A program made the translations under genes and the position numbers. Below, one piece after another: positions 38,860 to 49,014 of a stretch of 64,000 nt of DNA. The notes below the pieces were generated by a model. That model had not been told where the DNA came from and searched no databases. It was given only the letters and a program-made list of their open reading frames with translations. Position 1 is the first letter of the stretch; each line of letters starts with the position of its first letter. The DNA lies in contig CM000694.1 in assembly GCA_000149225.2 (NCBI GenBank), positions 496,001 to 560,000 on the forward strand, read 5' to 3'. The stretch is from Lachancea kluyveri NRRL Y-12651 (Eukaryota > Ascomycota > Saccharomycetes > Saccharomycetales > Saccharomycetaceae).

Positions 38860-41800
38860 TTACCAGTCATTTAACTCCATCAAAACTTTATTGACATCGT
38901 GATAATCAGCAGCTGTTAAGTTTTTCTCAGATTTAGCTCTGGAGAAATACGCTGGACAATCTTGAGAGTCACATTCGAGCGCAAACCTGTTAGCATCACA
39001 TATGGAGCTTTGTACTATTTGGTTACAACAAGAGCGGCATATCAGGAGTAGACGCTTCATTTCTACTTGCTTTGAAAACTGTTTTTGCAGTAGATTTATT
39101 GTAGTACCGATTCTGTTTTTTTCACAACCTGCACATAGATCAAAGTTTTTTTCCGCTTTAAAATCCTTGTGACAGTTCAAACACAGTCGAGATTTTACAA
39201 ATCCGTGTAGGGTGTTGCTCTCCCTTGGCTTACCTTGGAGAAAGTTTTTAGAGCTTGATATTTCTTGATTCCATTCATAAACGTCTACACCAATTAGGTT
39301 AAAAACTCGGGATAAAGGCGGAAGGAGGGTTTTCATAATATAGTATTGGGAATCCAATTCGTAACCACTGTGGGAAATAAATTCTTCTGGCGATACACAT
39401 CTTTCTCTAAGCACTTGACCTGCCTTGCCCTTGATGACGAGGTACGGAACTCTTTCTCTATACTGAGGCTCTGGTCTGTGGTCTTTCTCCATTTGCCTTC
39501 TCGCAACAGCAGCACCTGGTGGAGCAGTCTTTTCACTGCTATATTTTCCCAGTTTAACTTCGCGGGCAAAACAGTAATCTTGGATCGACACATCACCACT
39601 ATTTAGCTTACGAAGCTGATCCTGTACATAACCTTTAACCTCAGATAAATTCATTGTCTCAAAAAGTAACCTTAAAGATTTTTCCAAGATCTTCTGTTGT
39701 GCTGGATACCCATCTCTCCTCACAGTTTCGATACCCTTAGCATCAAATTTTGGGACGATTTGATTCTTCTTTTCATAAGAATAACCGACATACCTTTTTT
39801 TGCTAATTAGGATACTTGGATGATAAATCTTTTCAAATTTCAATCTTACTGGAGACGGATTTTTTTCTGTAACAGCCTGTGCCATTTCTTTACCCAAACG
39901 GAACGCCTCATCTTTCGATTTGCCAGGCAGGTAAACAAATAGACTATCAGTATCACCATAAACCACTTTGGCACCCCACCTGGAGTTTTCTTCTATCAAA
40001 GCTATAGCCTTTTCTAAGGTTTCTCTCCCCGTTTGGACAATGCTGTCGGCGACATCAGAACAAGGCATGCGCCCAGAGAACGAGGCCGAGGTATAACCGT
40101 AAGTAACATTGGCCAAAAGTTTTAAAGCCAATTGTCTGTTGTTTAAAAGTTTTGATAAGTCTTCATCAAGCCCATTAATGTCATCCATTGTCGATTTAAC
40201 CATTACCCGAGTGTCTAAAATTTCCTTTAGCATCTTCGCAAGTATTGATTCACGAACTTTTTTTTTGACAAATAGAACACCATTTGGTGACACTGTAACA
40301 TTATCTTCTAGTAAATTTGAAAAGTTTTCCGCAACATTGATTTTTGTTGTACCAACTTCGTTTTGGAAACCTAATTCGCGAACTCTCCCAATGACTGTAG
40401 AATAACAGTAGTTATATGCGATGATGATGGAAGGATATAAAGCTTGAAAATCGAGAACAACCAACGGGCTTTTGTAAAGAGCAGATATAGGTTCCATAAC
40501 CAACGGAACACATTCTAAAGGCTTTTGTTCTCTCACCTGTTTTTTACTTGGAGAGAGTAACACAAAATGCTCCGACTTACATAAACGAATCAAAATAGAC
40601 TCTACTTTAAATTGGGACCCTCTGTAAAAGACAGAATAGAAATCAATCCCAATTAACCTTGCTTGTTCGGTTATGCGGGATATAATACTTAGCTTCTTTA
40701 ATAAACGGATGTTATTATTCAGTCTTTGCTTCCAGTAATTTATGAAAGTCATTAATGATGGCGGGTCATTTGAATTCCACATTTGAGTGAGCTTTTTGTG
40801 AGAGAAATGTGGAATCCTTTCATTTAGTACATAGAATGTGGCATTCTCAATGGTGTATCTTGAAATATTCAGTTCAGACCTCAAGGTTCTCCATATATTT
40901 AGCATGTGTCTACCAGGTATACGAATACTGGAGGCATGCGTGTAACCCCACTGGTCACCGACATTTTTTAAGTACTCGCAACTAACTCTTGAAATGTCGT
41001 CACAGAAATCGTAATCATATGCTTTATGACACCGTTCGACAATGTAGCCCCAAGAAAAAGAGTTTAGTTCAAACCCAGAAAGAATATCTGGGTCAAAAAG
41101 TAAAACCAATTCTGCCAAAGCCCGAAACATTTCTAATTCAGAATTGTATAACGCTAATGGTGTAGGGCTGCAGATATGTTTTAGCGTCGATTTGATGTTT
41201 TTTCTTTGTTCTTCCAAAACTACCATAATGCCTTCATTGGAAATGTGTACATCGGCAGGAAAGGTCCCTTCTTCAATTTTCCAAAATATGAGCTGAACAG
41301 AATCTACAGCAGAGTCAGGGGAGAGTCCGCCCCGAGTACTGGCATGTATTTCAAGGGATAGATGAGTTAAGTTACTATAGCTTCGAGATCTTTTGTCTCT
41401 TACTGGAGTTCCGCTACTCCGTTTACAACTAGTATTTTTATCATGAGTAGGAGTGTTCATTTTTAGTGTAGGAAAGTTTGTGTACTCGTATGAGTACTCC
41501 AAAATCTCATTGTAGCTGGGGGGTTTTGGAATGTACAGCCAGGATTTGTAGAGAGAGTTATTTGCTGTTTCAGATAAGTAAAATGGTTTGTCTTGGAATT
41601 TTATCACACTACGAGATGAAAGATGAGGCGATTGTATATGGAATTTTTTTCCAGAGTAAACATACTCTTTTTTCAAATCCGAAGGCTCACTGAAATATGG
41701 GTCTTGATAAGCATATTTAGGAAATCCTTCAGTTTCCAAACTCAAGAGTATCGAGCTAAACCGGACATCGGCGGCTTTGTACTCAAAGGTATTATTGCGG

Positions 41801-43407
41801 TTTTGAATACCAGGAAATATCTTTTTCGGACGTTTCGTTTTTTCTAGGCTTGATGAAGTCAAAGTCAAGTCGCTGAAATCTTTTTCACGTTTTCTTGCCA
41901 TGTCTTGGGTAAACGACAAGTCAGTTATGGTTTCAAGATTAGTGTCCGAAGATTTTGATCCGTCGGATATACAAATTCTCGAGGACATCTGCTCAATAGA
42001 AGGAGTTTTCCGCCATTCATCTATTGAACTCTCGATATTCTCAGCATCACTTCTTGTACTCTCAATTCTATCATGCTCCAAATTATTCGTTGTATGTAGT
42101 GAATAATCTTTAATTAGGCTCGGGAGTTGTGGTGAGTTTTTAGCAAAAACGTCCTGTACTACCTTGGGCCAGATCTCCGTTAAAGCTGCTCTTGGTTCTG
42201 GGAGTAATTCACTGCCTGGTAAAGAGTGAAAAAAACATTTGCGCTTTCTCAAGCCCAATTCATGTGCTTTTATTTTTTGCTTTGCTATCTCCAAAAGTCT
42301 TAGTATTTCATCGTTATCTTGCCAGAGATTTGGTTCATTTGTCCTCTCAATATCTAGAGGGGGTCTATATTTGTCTAAACGATGAACACTTCTTTGGAAA
42401 CGAATTTCTTTCCAAAGATCCCTAGTAGAAGATATGTGTGACACTTGCTCTTCGGTCTCTTGCTCACATCCAGAATTATGGAATGCTTCACGGAAAGCAA
42501 TCTCTTCTCTATTTTTTATGAACTGAGGTAAAATATCAATTTCCAACAAACTGTTTCCAACCCTTTCAAAATCTTTCTGTGGCAATACGTTTTTCCTCCT
42601 GTCAACAAACGAATCTAAAAAGGCATACAGCTTCTCTGTTTTAAGAAGCCCATTACGTTGGCAGACCGAGTTTAGGATAGGTTGTCTAAAATAGCAGGTA
42701 TCTAACTTCAACCAAGAACAGCCAAAAAGATTATAGTCAGCAGAAAATTGTAGTAGATACGGTACATGCGATTCAAACGTATCAATTGCTTTCCCAGTAA
42801 TCTTACCGTCTCTTAATAACTCTGATAGCTTGTTAACGTAAGCTGGGCTCAGCAAGCTGATCTTGAAGAATGGCGACCAATGAACATGGAAACCGTAAAA
42901 TGGAATAGCCTTGACGACAGAAACATTTGAAATGTAGTTTAGCGTGTTTTGTTTATCGTCGTTTTGGTGTGTGTCATAAGCAATGTTGTTAGGAGCACCA
43001 TCTTCAAGAAACCCAGAATTGACGTTGTAAGTACTATGTTCTTCAGGATGATTAGCCCTTTTTTTCAGTTCATACGCATTCCGCATCTTTATCTCTAGTA
43101 GTTTGTGTAACTGAGAACACTTTTTGTGCATCTCATTCAACGTATCATCTTGTTGACCATCGTACCTAATAAAGATATAAGGAGAGATACCATGAATATG
43201 GCAGAGTACCTTATGCCCAGTGGGTAGAGAGCCATACACTCTGATGATGGGTACTTGCCCAAATATGTGGTTTGGTAGGCTGTTACCATGATCTGTGTCT
43301 AAAACTGATGGAGTGCGCTGATAGAAGTCATGAGCGTTTATCTGAATATTGATCAATTCACTGGAAATGGTAGAATTTAATTCAGTCGATCTTAACTCAT
43401 TATTCAT
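38860..43407 (-). CDS. REV3: DNA polymerase zeta catalytic subunit
   Basis: Rev3 is the catalytic subunit of the translesion polymerase zeta, which extends from mismatched or damaged ends and causes much of damage-induced mutagenesis. The first ATG (43407) gives 1515 residues (1504 in S. cerevisiae). The open frame runs on to 43467 only via a TTG. Family B landmarks are the N-terminal domain (FGQVPIIRVYGSLPTGHKVLCH), motif A DFQALYPSI, motif B KLLANVTYGYTSA, motif C YGDTDSLF (near residue 1150) and KKRYVGYS. Two C-terminal cysteine clusters follow (CLNCHKDF ... CAGC; CRSCCN ... CDSQDC). The second holds the Fe-S cluster in this family and docks accessory subunits. All catalytic aspartates are present. 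Confidence 0.97.
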   Translation of the reverse strand: MNNELRSTELNSTISSELINIQINAHDFYQRTPSVLDTDHGNSLPNHIFGQVPIIRVYGSLPTGHKVLCHIHGISPYIFIRYDGQQDDTLNEMHKKCSQLHKLLEIKMRNAYELKKRANHPEEHSTYNVNSGFLEDGAPNNIAYDTHQNDDKQNTLNYISNVSVVKAIPFYGFHVHWSPFFKISLLSPAYVNKLSELLRDGKITGKAIDTFESHVPYLLQFSADYNLFGCSWLKLDTCYFRQPILNSVCQRNGLLKTEKLYAFLDSFVDRRKNVLPQKDFERVGNSLLEIDILPQFIKNREEIAFREAFHNSGCEQETEEQVSHISSTRDLWKEIRFQRSVHRLDKYRPPLDIERTNEPNLWQDNDEILRLLEIAKQKIKAHELGLRKRKCFFHSLPGSELLPEPRAALTEIWPKVVQDVFAKNSPQLPSLIKDYSLHTTNNLEHDRIESTRSDAENIESSIDEWRKTPSIEQMSSRICISDGSKSSDTNLETITDLSFTQDMARKREKDFSDLTLTSSSLEKTKRPKKIFPGIQNRNNTFEYKAADVRFSSILLSLETEGFPKYAYQDPYFSEPSDLKKEYVYSGKKFHIQSPHLSSRSVIKFQDKPFYLSETANNSLYKSWLYIPKPPSYNEILEYSYEYTNFPTLKMNTPTHDKNTSCKRSSGTPVRDKRSRSYSNLTHLSLEIHASTRGGLSPDSAVDSVQLIFWKIEEGTFPADVHISNEGIMVVLEEQRKNIKSTLKHICSPTPLALYNSELEMFRALAELVLLFDPDILSGFELNSFSWGYIVERCHKAYDYDFCDDISRVSCEYLKNVGDQWGYTHASSIRIPGRHMLNIWRTLRSELNISRYTIENATFYVLNERIPHFSHKKLTQMWNSNDPPSLMTFINYWKQRLNNNIRLLKKLSIISRITEQARLIGIDFYSVFYRGSQFKVESILIRLCKSEHFVLLSPSKKQVREQKPLECVPLVMEPISALYKSPLVVLDFQALYPSIIIAYNYCYSTVIGRVRELGFQNEVGTTKINVAENFSNLLEDNVTVSPNGVLFVKKKVRESILAKMLKEILDTRVMVKSTMDDINGLDEDLSKLLNNRQLALKLLANVTYGYTSASFSGRMPCSDVADSIVQTGRETLEKAIALIEENSRWGAKVVYGDTDSLFVYLPGKSKDEAFRLGKEMAQAVTEKNPSPVRLKFEKIYHPSILISKKRYVGYSYEKKNQIVPKFDAKGIETVRRDGYPAQQKILEKSLRLLFETMNLSEVKGYVQDQLRKLNSGDVSIQDYCFAREVKLGKYSSEKTAPPGAAVARRQMEKDHRPEPQYRERVPYLVIKGKAGQVLRERCVSPEEFISHSGYELDSQYYIMKTLLPPLSRVFNLIGVDVYEWNQEISSSKNFLQGKPRESNTLHGFVKSRLCLNCHKDFKAEKNFDLCAGCEKNRIGTTINLLQKQFSKQVEMKRLLLICRSCCNQIVQSSICDANRFALECDSQDCPAYFSRAKSEKNLTAADYHDVNKVLMELNDW

Positions 43408-43541
43408 AGTGGCATCCTTATTAACCACTGAAACTGTTTGTGCAGGGAAGTAGGCGATTGCTTTCAAATTTCAAGGCGGTATTTTTTTAGACCCCAACTT
43501 AGAGTCTAAACTTGATACAAACGGCATTGAAACAAGAGAAC

Positions 43542-44060
43542 ATGAACTCAAGAAATACTGTGATTTACATTAAAGTTTCTGGTCGTAAGCGTGATGGATT
43601 TGTGGATCCTCCCAAATTTGACTGGGACCTAGCAAAGGACCGGAGATTATGGTCCGCAGTATCAACGTTGGCGAACAAAGATGACATTGATTGGCAAATA
43701 CTGTCTCGAGAATTAGATGCGCCCGAATACTTTCTTAGGAAAAGAAGTTATAATTTGCTCTCCAAGCACCTGAAGCTGATGGAAGAGCAAATTGAGAGGA
43801 AAACTAGAAATGTTGAGAGCTCAGGGAAGATAAGTATACCCGAAGAGAGTGTATATAAGGAACAAACAGAATCAGGCACAGAAAAGTATGAACATGATCC
43901 TGGCGAAGAAGCTATGAAAAATATGAGAAAATCTAAGATTATAAGCCAAAAGAGGCCCAGTGGTGAAGAAACCGCCGGATCTTCTATTAGCGAGCTATCT
44001 AACTTAAGTGTGAGCAAGTCAGCCTTGGAAGAGGCGTTAATGGATAGACTGCAACTCTGA
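43542..44060 (+). CDS. ATG29: Autophagy protein Atg29
   Basis: Atg29 forms the Atg17-Atg31-Atg29 scaffold that starts autophagosome formation. The ATG at 43542 gives MNSRNTVIYIKVSGRKRDGF, aligned with S. cerevisiae Atg29; 172 residues against 213. The conserved N-terminal half (DPPKFDWDLAKDRRLW; DIDWQILSRELDAPEYFLRKRSY) is followed by a disordered Ser/Glu-rich region and a conserved end (SVSKSALEEALMDRLQL). The last 24 bases overlap the 3' end of SET6 on the other strand. Confidence 0.93.
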   Translation: MNSRNTVIYIKVSGRKRDGFVDPPKFDWDLAKDRRLWSAVSTLANKDDIDWQILSRELDAPEYFLRKRSYNLLSKHLKLMEEQIERKTRNVESSGKISIPEESVYKEQTESGTEKYEHDPGEEAMKNMRKSKIISQKRPSGEETAGSSISELSNLSVSKSALEEALMDRLQL

Positions 44061-45194
44061 AATGCATCTGTCGCAAGCGCACTCGAAGAACCAGTTTTCC
44101 TTCAATATTTTACGCCGGTTCATCACATCAAAATGCAAAATATCTTTATAATCAATGCAGAGTTGTTCACCAGAAGCAACGTTTCTACTCAACACAAAGG
44201 TCATTACGTTTTTGGAATTCGCTACGTCATTAATAGCTGTTTTGTGAATGTTTGGAGCACATGAGTGGTTAAAATATGAGGCTTCAGGGAAAACTCGATA
44301 CCCTAGACAATCCCTACAATCGGGATCCTCGCAGTTATTATCTGAAATACCAAATGAGTTGCCGTACTCAGAGCCAAGTATGTGTCTGAACTTCTCAACT
44401 GTAAGCTCCTGCTTTAGGGGCTCTGGAAGCAATATGTACAGGTACTGGTAAACATTTGTTTGGAAATGCAAAAGGGCGGGGAATTTCGAAATTTTACTGA
44501 ATTCGTTTGATTGAAGAGTGGTAAAAGTTTTCATGGTTGTGCTTCTGGGATCTTTGTTCTTTAAGTTGAATAAAGCCTCTGCCACAAATCTTGCGCATGC
44601 GTACTCATCTTCATCGATGAGAGGTATTTTATTTAACCACTTAGTAGGTTTCATACGGTCGGTATTCTGCTGCCAGTCATTTTGAACGCTTTCCCAATTA
44701 GAATCGATGGTTTTCTTTGTGATTTCGACATTATTCCAGTCAATGTCAACCGAATTGTGTTGTCTCTTTGATTTATTTTTAAGAATAGTTTGAAAAGATT
44801 GTGAAAGGATTTCATAAACTTCTATCAGCTCATGGATATGCTCCCTGGATAGATAAGAATCTCTGCATTTGGCACAACAGAAACGCAAATCTGCTCCTGT
44901 GAATTTTTTCTTATTTTTGAGCATCCATGCATAGTCACATTGTGGATACATCGAAATTAGCATATCTGGTTCTAATCTCACTTTATGCGAAGCGGGAAAA
45001 GCGTATTTATAGCAATTACTACAGACGCTTTTCCTGAATTCGTAAAAAATGGAAGACGCCATGCAACCTTCCAATTGTAATAGTATTGTTCCACTTTCCA
45101 TATTATTTTTAGCGAAGCATGCTCTACCACCGTGAGTCGTAAGCTTAACATCGAACATAGGAGATATATGGATGTCGGTATCCATCAATTCCAT
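44037..45194 (-). CDS. SET6: SET-domain protein Set6
   Basis: A SET-domain protein of the SMYD-like group; S. cerevisiae Set6 is a putative methyltransferase of unknown substrate. The first ATG is at 45194 (385 residues, 373 in S. cerevisiae); an upstream GTG extension to 45284 is not credited. The SET domain is split by a cysteine-rich MYND-like insert (CSNCYKYAF ... FCCAKCRDSYL). The conserved NHSCAPN (cofactor and knot region) and IDYKD follow, with a post-SET cluster (CACDRC) near the end. It overlaps ATG29 tail to tail. Confidence 0.92.
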   Translation of the reverse strand: MELMDTDIHISPMFDVKLTTHGGRACFAKNNMESGTILLQLEGCMASSIFYEFRKSVCSNCYKYAFPASHKVRLEPDMLISMYPQCDYAWMLKNKKKFTGADLRFCCAKCRDSYLSREHIHELIEVYEILSQSFQTILKNKSKRQHNSVDIDWNNVEITKKTIDSNWESVQNDWQQNTDRMKPTKWLNKIPLIDEDEYACARFVAEALFNLKNKDPRSTTMKTFTTLQSNEFSKISKFPALLHFQTNVYQYLYILLPEPLKQELTVEKFRHILGSEYGNSFGISDNNCEDPDCRDCLGYRVFPEASYFNHSCAPNIHKTAINDVANSKNVMTFVLSRNVASGEQLCIDYKDILHFDVMNRRKILKENWFFECACDRCISELQSIH

Positions 45195-46101
45195 TGCTAT
45201 TCGGTTATGTAAATATGAGTCACTAGAAAAGAGGAAGACCTTGACTCGCTCATCCACACTATTAGAATGTTGTACTTTATACACACTCTCGATTACATGG
45301 AAAATTCTCTCATCATAAACATGACGTATTAAATGATCAATATATTTTCATCGAAAAATGACAATCCTCTAGAGATAGATGAATGATTGTATTTTCAGCA
45401 TTCGAGCAGAATACTTGCTCGGTGAAGCTAGGCAGTTTTATAAATCTTCATGATATATTCTGTTGCGATAACCCTTTCTTATACGGAACATTATTCGAGA
45501 AATGGAGTAAATACTAACTACAAAAAGTGCTGCAGTGAGTAAATCCTATTGCTATTTTTTTCCTGATCAAAATATCGTGGTGGATGCAACTGAGAACTAT
45601 GTGTGAACTAGTGACGACCTTATTTATGTCTTTTCCTGACTGTTTATTAAACACTAGTTTAGGGTGATTTTTCGTCTCAACTTCCGGTGCAATAGAGTTA
45701 ACTTTAGCTACAAGATAGAGCTGTCGCATGTTACATCTTTTTATTATAAGACTCTGCTAAAATTGTATTCCAAATCGCCGCAGATTTGAAATTTAACGTA
45801 AACATCGAAAAACCCTGTCATTATTTTAATAATTACACCATCGAAACACTGGTTTGTGCAAACTAAAATATATGCTCTGGGTTTCCATGTACAAACACCT
45901 CGCACGAGCACTGTAGATAACTTTGTACGCGCTGTTTATAGGCGTCGGTGTTAAAAGTAGTCGCGTCTAAGCCAAATGTCTGGATTTTGAAGTACCGAAC
46001 GTTGGGAAGCGGTTTTGTTGACTATTACAAGATTAGCACAACTTTGCAACCCTTTTACAAAAAAAAACTCCTGATTACAACTGTATCTCTCACCAAGCAA
46101 C
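45195..46101. promoter_or_regulatory. Divergent SET6/TUM1 intergenic region
   Basis: About 900 bases, long for this window. An Abf1-type site (CGTATTAAATGAT, reverse orientation) lies at 45325-45337, about 130 bases from SET6. A 71-codon ATG frame on the minus strand (45514-45729) has no recognisable content. A TACTAAC at 45512-45518 has no matching 5' splice site nearby. Confidence 0.5.
45325..45337 (-). promoter_or_regulatory. Abf1-type site upstream of SET6
   Basis: On the minus strand this reads ATCATTTAATACG, a fit to RTCRYNNNNNACG. Motif match only. Confidence 0.4.
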
Positions 46102-47016
46102 ATGTCACTATATAACCTGCTTTCCCCAAAAAACTTTGTCGAACTCTTAAGAAGGGAAACCTCTCGCAGAGTCATTCCAATTGACTCTACCTGGTATATG
46201 CCCAATCTAAACAGAGATGCCGAAAAAGAATTCTTAGAGGTCGAGCGCATTCCCAAGTCGATCTATTTCGACATTGATGTTATCAAAAATAAGAGCTCCC
46301 CGTACCCGCACATGTTACCAGATCTGCATACATTTAACAGATCTATGAGCGAGTTGGGTGTTAAAAACGATGATATTTTGGTGGTTTATGACAGAATTGG
46401 TAACTTTAGTGCGCCTAGGTGTGCTTGGACCCTAGCTGTTTTCGGGCATAAACATGTTTTCTTACTGAACAACTATAATCTTTATAAGGCTCAGGGTTAT
46501 CCAATTGACACCGAGAAGAGGGCATCTTTATCTGACTACTTACCAACTGACTATAAAGCCGATTCGGACTTGTCATCCCAGGAAGTAGTATCGTATCAGG
46601 AAATGTTACAGCTGGTACAGTCTGGTGAGCTAGCCAAAAAGTTCAATGTTTTTGATGCCAGGGCTTTATCCAGGTTTACTGGTGATTCCCCAGAACCAAG
46701 ACCTGGTCTACCATCAGGCCATATCCCAGGGGCCCAACCAATGCCATTTACAGAGCTCTTAGACCAAGAGAATGGTAGCTTTCCTCAAACTCAGGATGAT
46801 ATGAAGGCAAAGGTACAGCAGTACTTAAAAGATTCGAACACAAGTTTGGACCCAACAAAACCAACCATTGCTATGTGCGGCACCGGTGTGACCGGGTTAG
46901 TTATTAAAACTGCAATGGAGTATGCAGGTGTCCAAAACGTTAAGTTGTATGATGGCAGTTGGACTGAATGGGCCTTGAGAGCTGATCCTCAGTACTTGGC
47001 TAAGGGTAGAGACTAG
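46102..47016 (+). CDS. TUM1: Rhodanese for tRNA thiolation
   Basis: Tum1 passes sulfur from Nfs1 towards Uba4/Urm1 for 2-thiolation of the wobble uridine in certain tRNAs. It has 304 residues, the same as S. cerevisiae. Two rhodanese domains are present: the N-terminal inactive one (about 5-140) and the C-terminal one with the catalytic cysteine in MCGTGVTG at residue 259, the same position as in S. cerevisiae. The linker signature GHIPGAQPMPF precedes it. The ATG at 46102 matches the family start. Confidence 0.96.
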   Translation: MSLYNLLSPKNFVELLRRETSRRVIPIDSTWYMPNLNRDAEKEFLEVERIPKSIYFDIDVIKNKSSPYPHMLPDLHTFNRSMSELGVKNDDILVVYDRIGNFSAPRCAWTLAVFGHKHVFLLNNYNLYKAQGYPIDTEKRASLSDYLPTDYKADSDLSSQEVVSYQEMLQLVQSGELAKKFNVFDARALSRFTGDSPEPRPGLPSGHIPGAQPMPFTELLDQENGSFPQTQDDMKAKVQQYLKDSNTSLDPTKPTIAMCGTGVTGLVIKTAMEYAGVQNVKLYDGSWTEWALRADPQYLAKGRD

Positions 47017-47192
47017 GATCCGTTTATACTGATATAACTTTATAATTGGTTGAATATTTTTGTACGAAAATAGCAACTAACCTTTCGTAACATGTTCTGT
47101 GGGTAGATTATTTTTTCAGCCTTTTGAAGATTCTTGGGCTTTGAAGAAAAACGATAGAATTGCCAGAATTATAGTAATCCAGTTATATCATC

Positions 47193-48524
47193 ATGGCCAG
47201 TTTACCAGGTTTAACCGAATCCTTACAACCTATTGACATTGACAACAACTTTAATGAACCACATCTCCTGTCAGTACCCCAAGCTTCTGAATGGCGAGTT
47301 CAAGTACCACCAGAATCGACACTAACCATCAAAGTACTGTCTGGTATTGCTGAGATATTTGGCACAGAACTGGCAAATGATGTAGATTATTGTTTCCAAG
47401 GTACCAAATTTGCATTGTATGCGGTGGAGCCAATTGAACTCGAGTGGAAATGTCCAGAGCTGTCTGAATCTGTTTCTGATGAAACATCCATGATAAATGT
47501 TTACAATTTGCATTTTGCATTAGAAAAAATGAGAATTTCCAGTTTTGATGGACCGAGGGTCTTAATTGTGGGCGATTCGAGTACTGGAAAATCATCGTTG
47601 GCTAAAACCCTATGCTCCTATGCCATTAAATATAAGCAGTATCAGCCACTGTACGTTAATTTAAACCCACAAGACGGTATATTTTCACCTCCTGGCTGTT
47701 TAAGTGCAACTCCCATATCCGATATTTTGGACGTTGAGTCTAACTCTTGGGGTCAAAGTATGACCGGTGGTGCTACTAAGCTTCACAGCAAGCAGCCGGT
47801 TGTCAAAAATTTTGGATTGGAAAGGATATCTGACAACCGTGATCTTTACATGTTTATTATGCAAAAATTGAGCGAGGCTGTACATAAAAGGCTACAAAAC
47901 GACCCACTTATCCGTAGATCTGGCCTTATTATCGATACGCCTCCCATTTCAGAATTTCATGATACCTATACAGAGCTACAAGAAATCGTAACACGATTCA
48001 GAGTCAACGCAATCGTGGTCTGCAGTAAAGACGACAATTTAACCATTAAGATAAACGAAGCTTTCCAAAGCCAAGTCGGTGCCATAGTTAGCTTCCCGGT
48101 ATCTAACGGCGTATTTCAGGTGGATGATGTTTTCAAAAGAACATTGCAGAGAATCTGTATCAAAGAGTATTTTTACGGAGGGCTGAACACTGTGCTGAGC
48201 CCATATACGGTTGGAGCTAACTTTGAGGATATAACAATATGGCAACCAAAGATTTGTACAAATGCCGATGAGACTACTACTTCAAACAATGCTACTTTAG
48301 AACTTGTGGAAATCACTGCTAGTAATTTGCAGCATGCTTTGGTAGCCATTACATATGCTGGCAGAAAGGCTTCCAAAGAGGAAGTTTTGCAAAGTTCTAT
48401 TTTGGGATATGCGTTAGTAACTGAAGTCAACGACTCGAGGAGGAAGCTAAGAATTTTGTTGCCAGTTCCAGGGAGATTACCTGACAAGTCAATAATATTA
48501 ACTGCATATAGATACTTAGAATGA
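47193..48524 (+). CDS. CLP1: mRNA cleavage factor IA subunit Clp1
   Basis: Clp1 bridges Pcf11 and other parts of cleavage factor IA for pre-mRNA 3'-end cleavage and polyadenylation. The 443 residues (445 in S. cerevisiae) contain an N-terminal beta domain, a P-loop GDSSTGKSS (127-135) binding ATP, and a C-terminal beta barrel ending LLPVPGRLPDKSIILTAYRY. Human CLP1 is an RNA 5' kinase, while the yeast protein binds ATP without evident turnover. It is co-oriented with TUM1 and APC5. Confidence 0.96.
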   Translation: MASLPGLTESLQPIDIDNNFNEPHLLSVPQASEWRVQVPPESTLTIKVLSGIAEIFGTELANDVDYCFQGTKFALYAVEPIELEWKCPELSESVSDETSMINVYNLHFALEKMRISSFDGPRVLIVGDSSTGKSSLAKTLCSYAIKYKQYQPLYVNLNPQDGIFSPPGCLSATPISDILDVESNSWGQSMTGGATKLHSKQPVVKNFGLERISDNRDLYMFIMQKLSEAVHKRLQNDPLIRRSGLIIDTPPISEFHDTYTELQEIVTRFRVNAIVVCSKDDNLTIKINEAFQSQVGAIVSFPVSNGVFQVDDVFKRTLQRICIKEYFYGGLNTVLSPYTVGANFEDITIWQPKICTNADETTTSNNATLELVEITASNLQHALVAITYAGRKASKEEVLQSSILGYALVTEVNDSRRKLRILLPVPGRLPDKSIILTAYRYLE

Positions 48525-49014
48525 GGTTGGGAATGTAACGCTACTCGTATTGGTTGCCTAGTACGTAAGAGTAGATGCCACTAGGGAGACTAGTACAGAA
48601 TATACGAAAAAAGAAAGAATAAGAAAATAGTTTGAAATGGTATAATTAGTCACTAATGTACTCATCATTTGCTTAGAGTAGTAGCTTATATACTCAAATC
48701 ATTAACACAGTTTAATTTTATCACTTTTTTAGAACCAATAAAAATGATATGAACAAAGCTGGAAACTTTACGGCCAATAGTTGTTTTTTAAAGCTACATA
48801 TTTATCAAAATTATATTAACAGAAGCTTTTAAAAGAAAAAGGAGCGTTCAGTGCCAGCATATCAGCTAGATCTATCATCAATCGGTGTCTATTCTGCTGA
48901 AAGCATGAAATATGAGGTAAATCACGTGTAACGAAAATGACAGTACAATTACAGAGCGATCTCTTTTATTTCACAAAGTCAACAATGATTTGATAAACAA
49001 ACATTTCAAAATCA
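48525..49014. other. CLP1 downstream / APC5 promoter region
   Basis: About 490 bases. The only clear element is an Abf1-type site overlapping a CACGTG core, 81-93 bases before the APC5 ATG. Confidence 0.55.
48922..48934 (+). promoter_or_regulatory. Abf1-type site of APC5, overlapping an E-box
   Basis: ATCACGTGTAACG fits RTCRYNNNNNACG and at the same time contains CACGTG (48924-48929), so Abf1 or Cbf1 could bind. Motif match only. Confidence 0.5.

Noticed and set aside
43408-43467. REV3 extension from a TTG at 43467
   Set aside because: TTG is not a usual yeast start and the first ATG at 43407 fits the family length.
45512-45518. TACTAAC box in the SET6/TUM1 spacer (plus strand)
   Set aside because: No GTATGT-like 5' site was found in the 300 bases upstream and no open exon follows.
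45514-45729. 71-codon frame on the minus strand in the SET6/TUM1 spacer
   Set aside because: No recognisable motif or hydrophobic pattern; length is within chance for AT-rich DNA.
45951-46256. 101-codon minus-strand frame over the TUM1 start
   Set aside because: It overlaps TUM1 coding sequence antisense and has no recognisable content.
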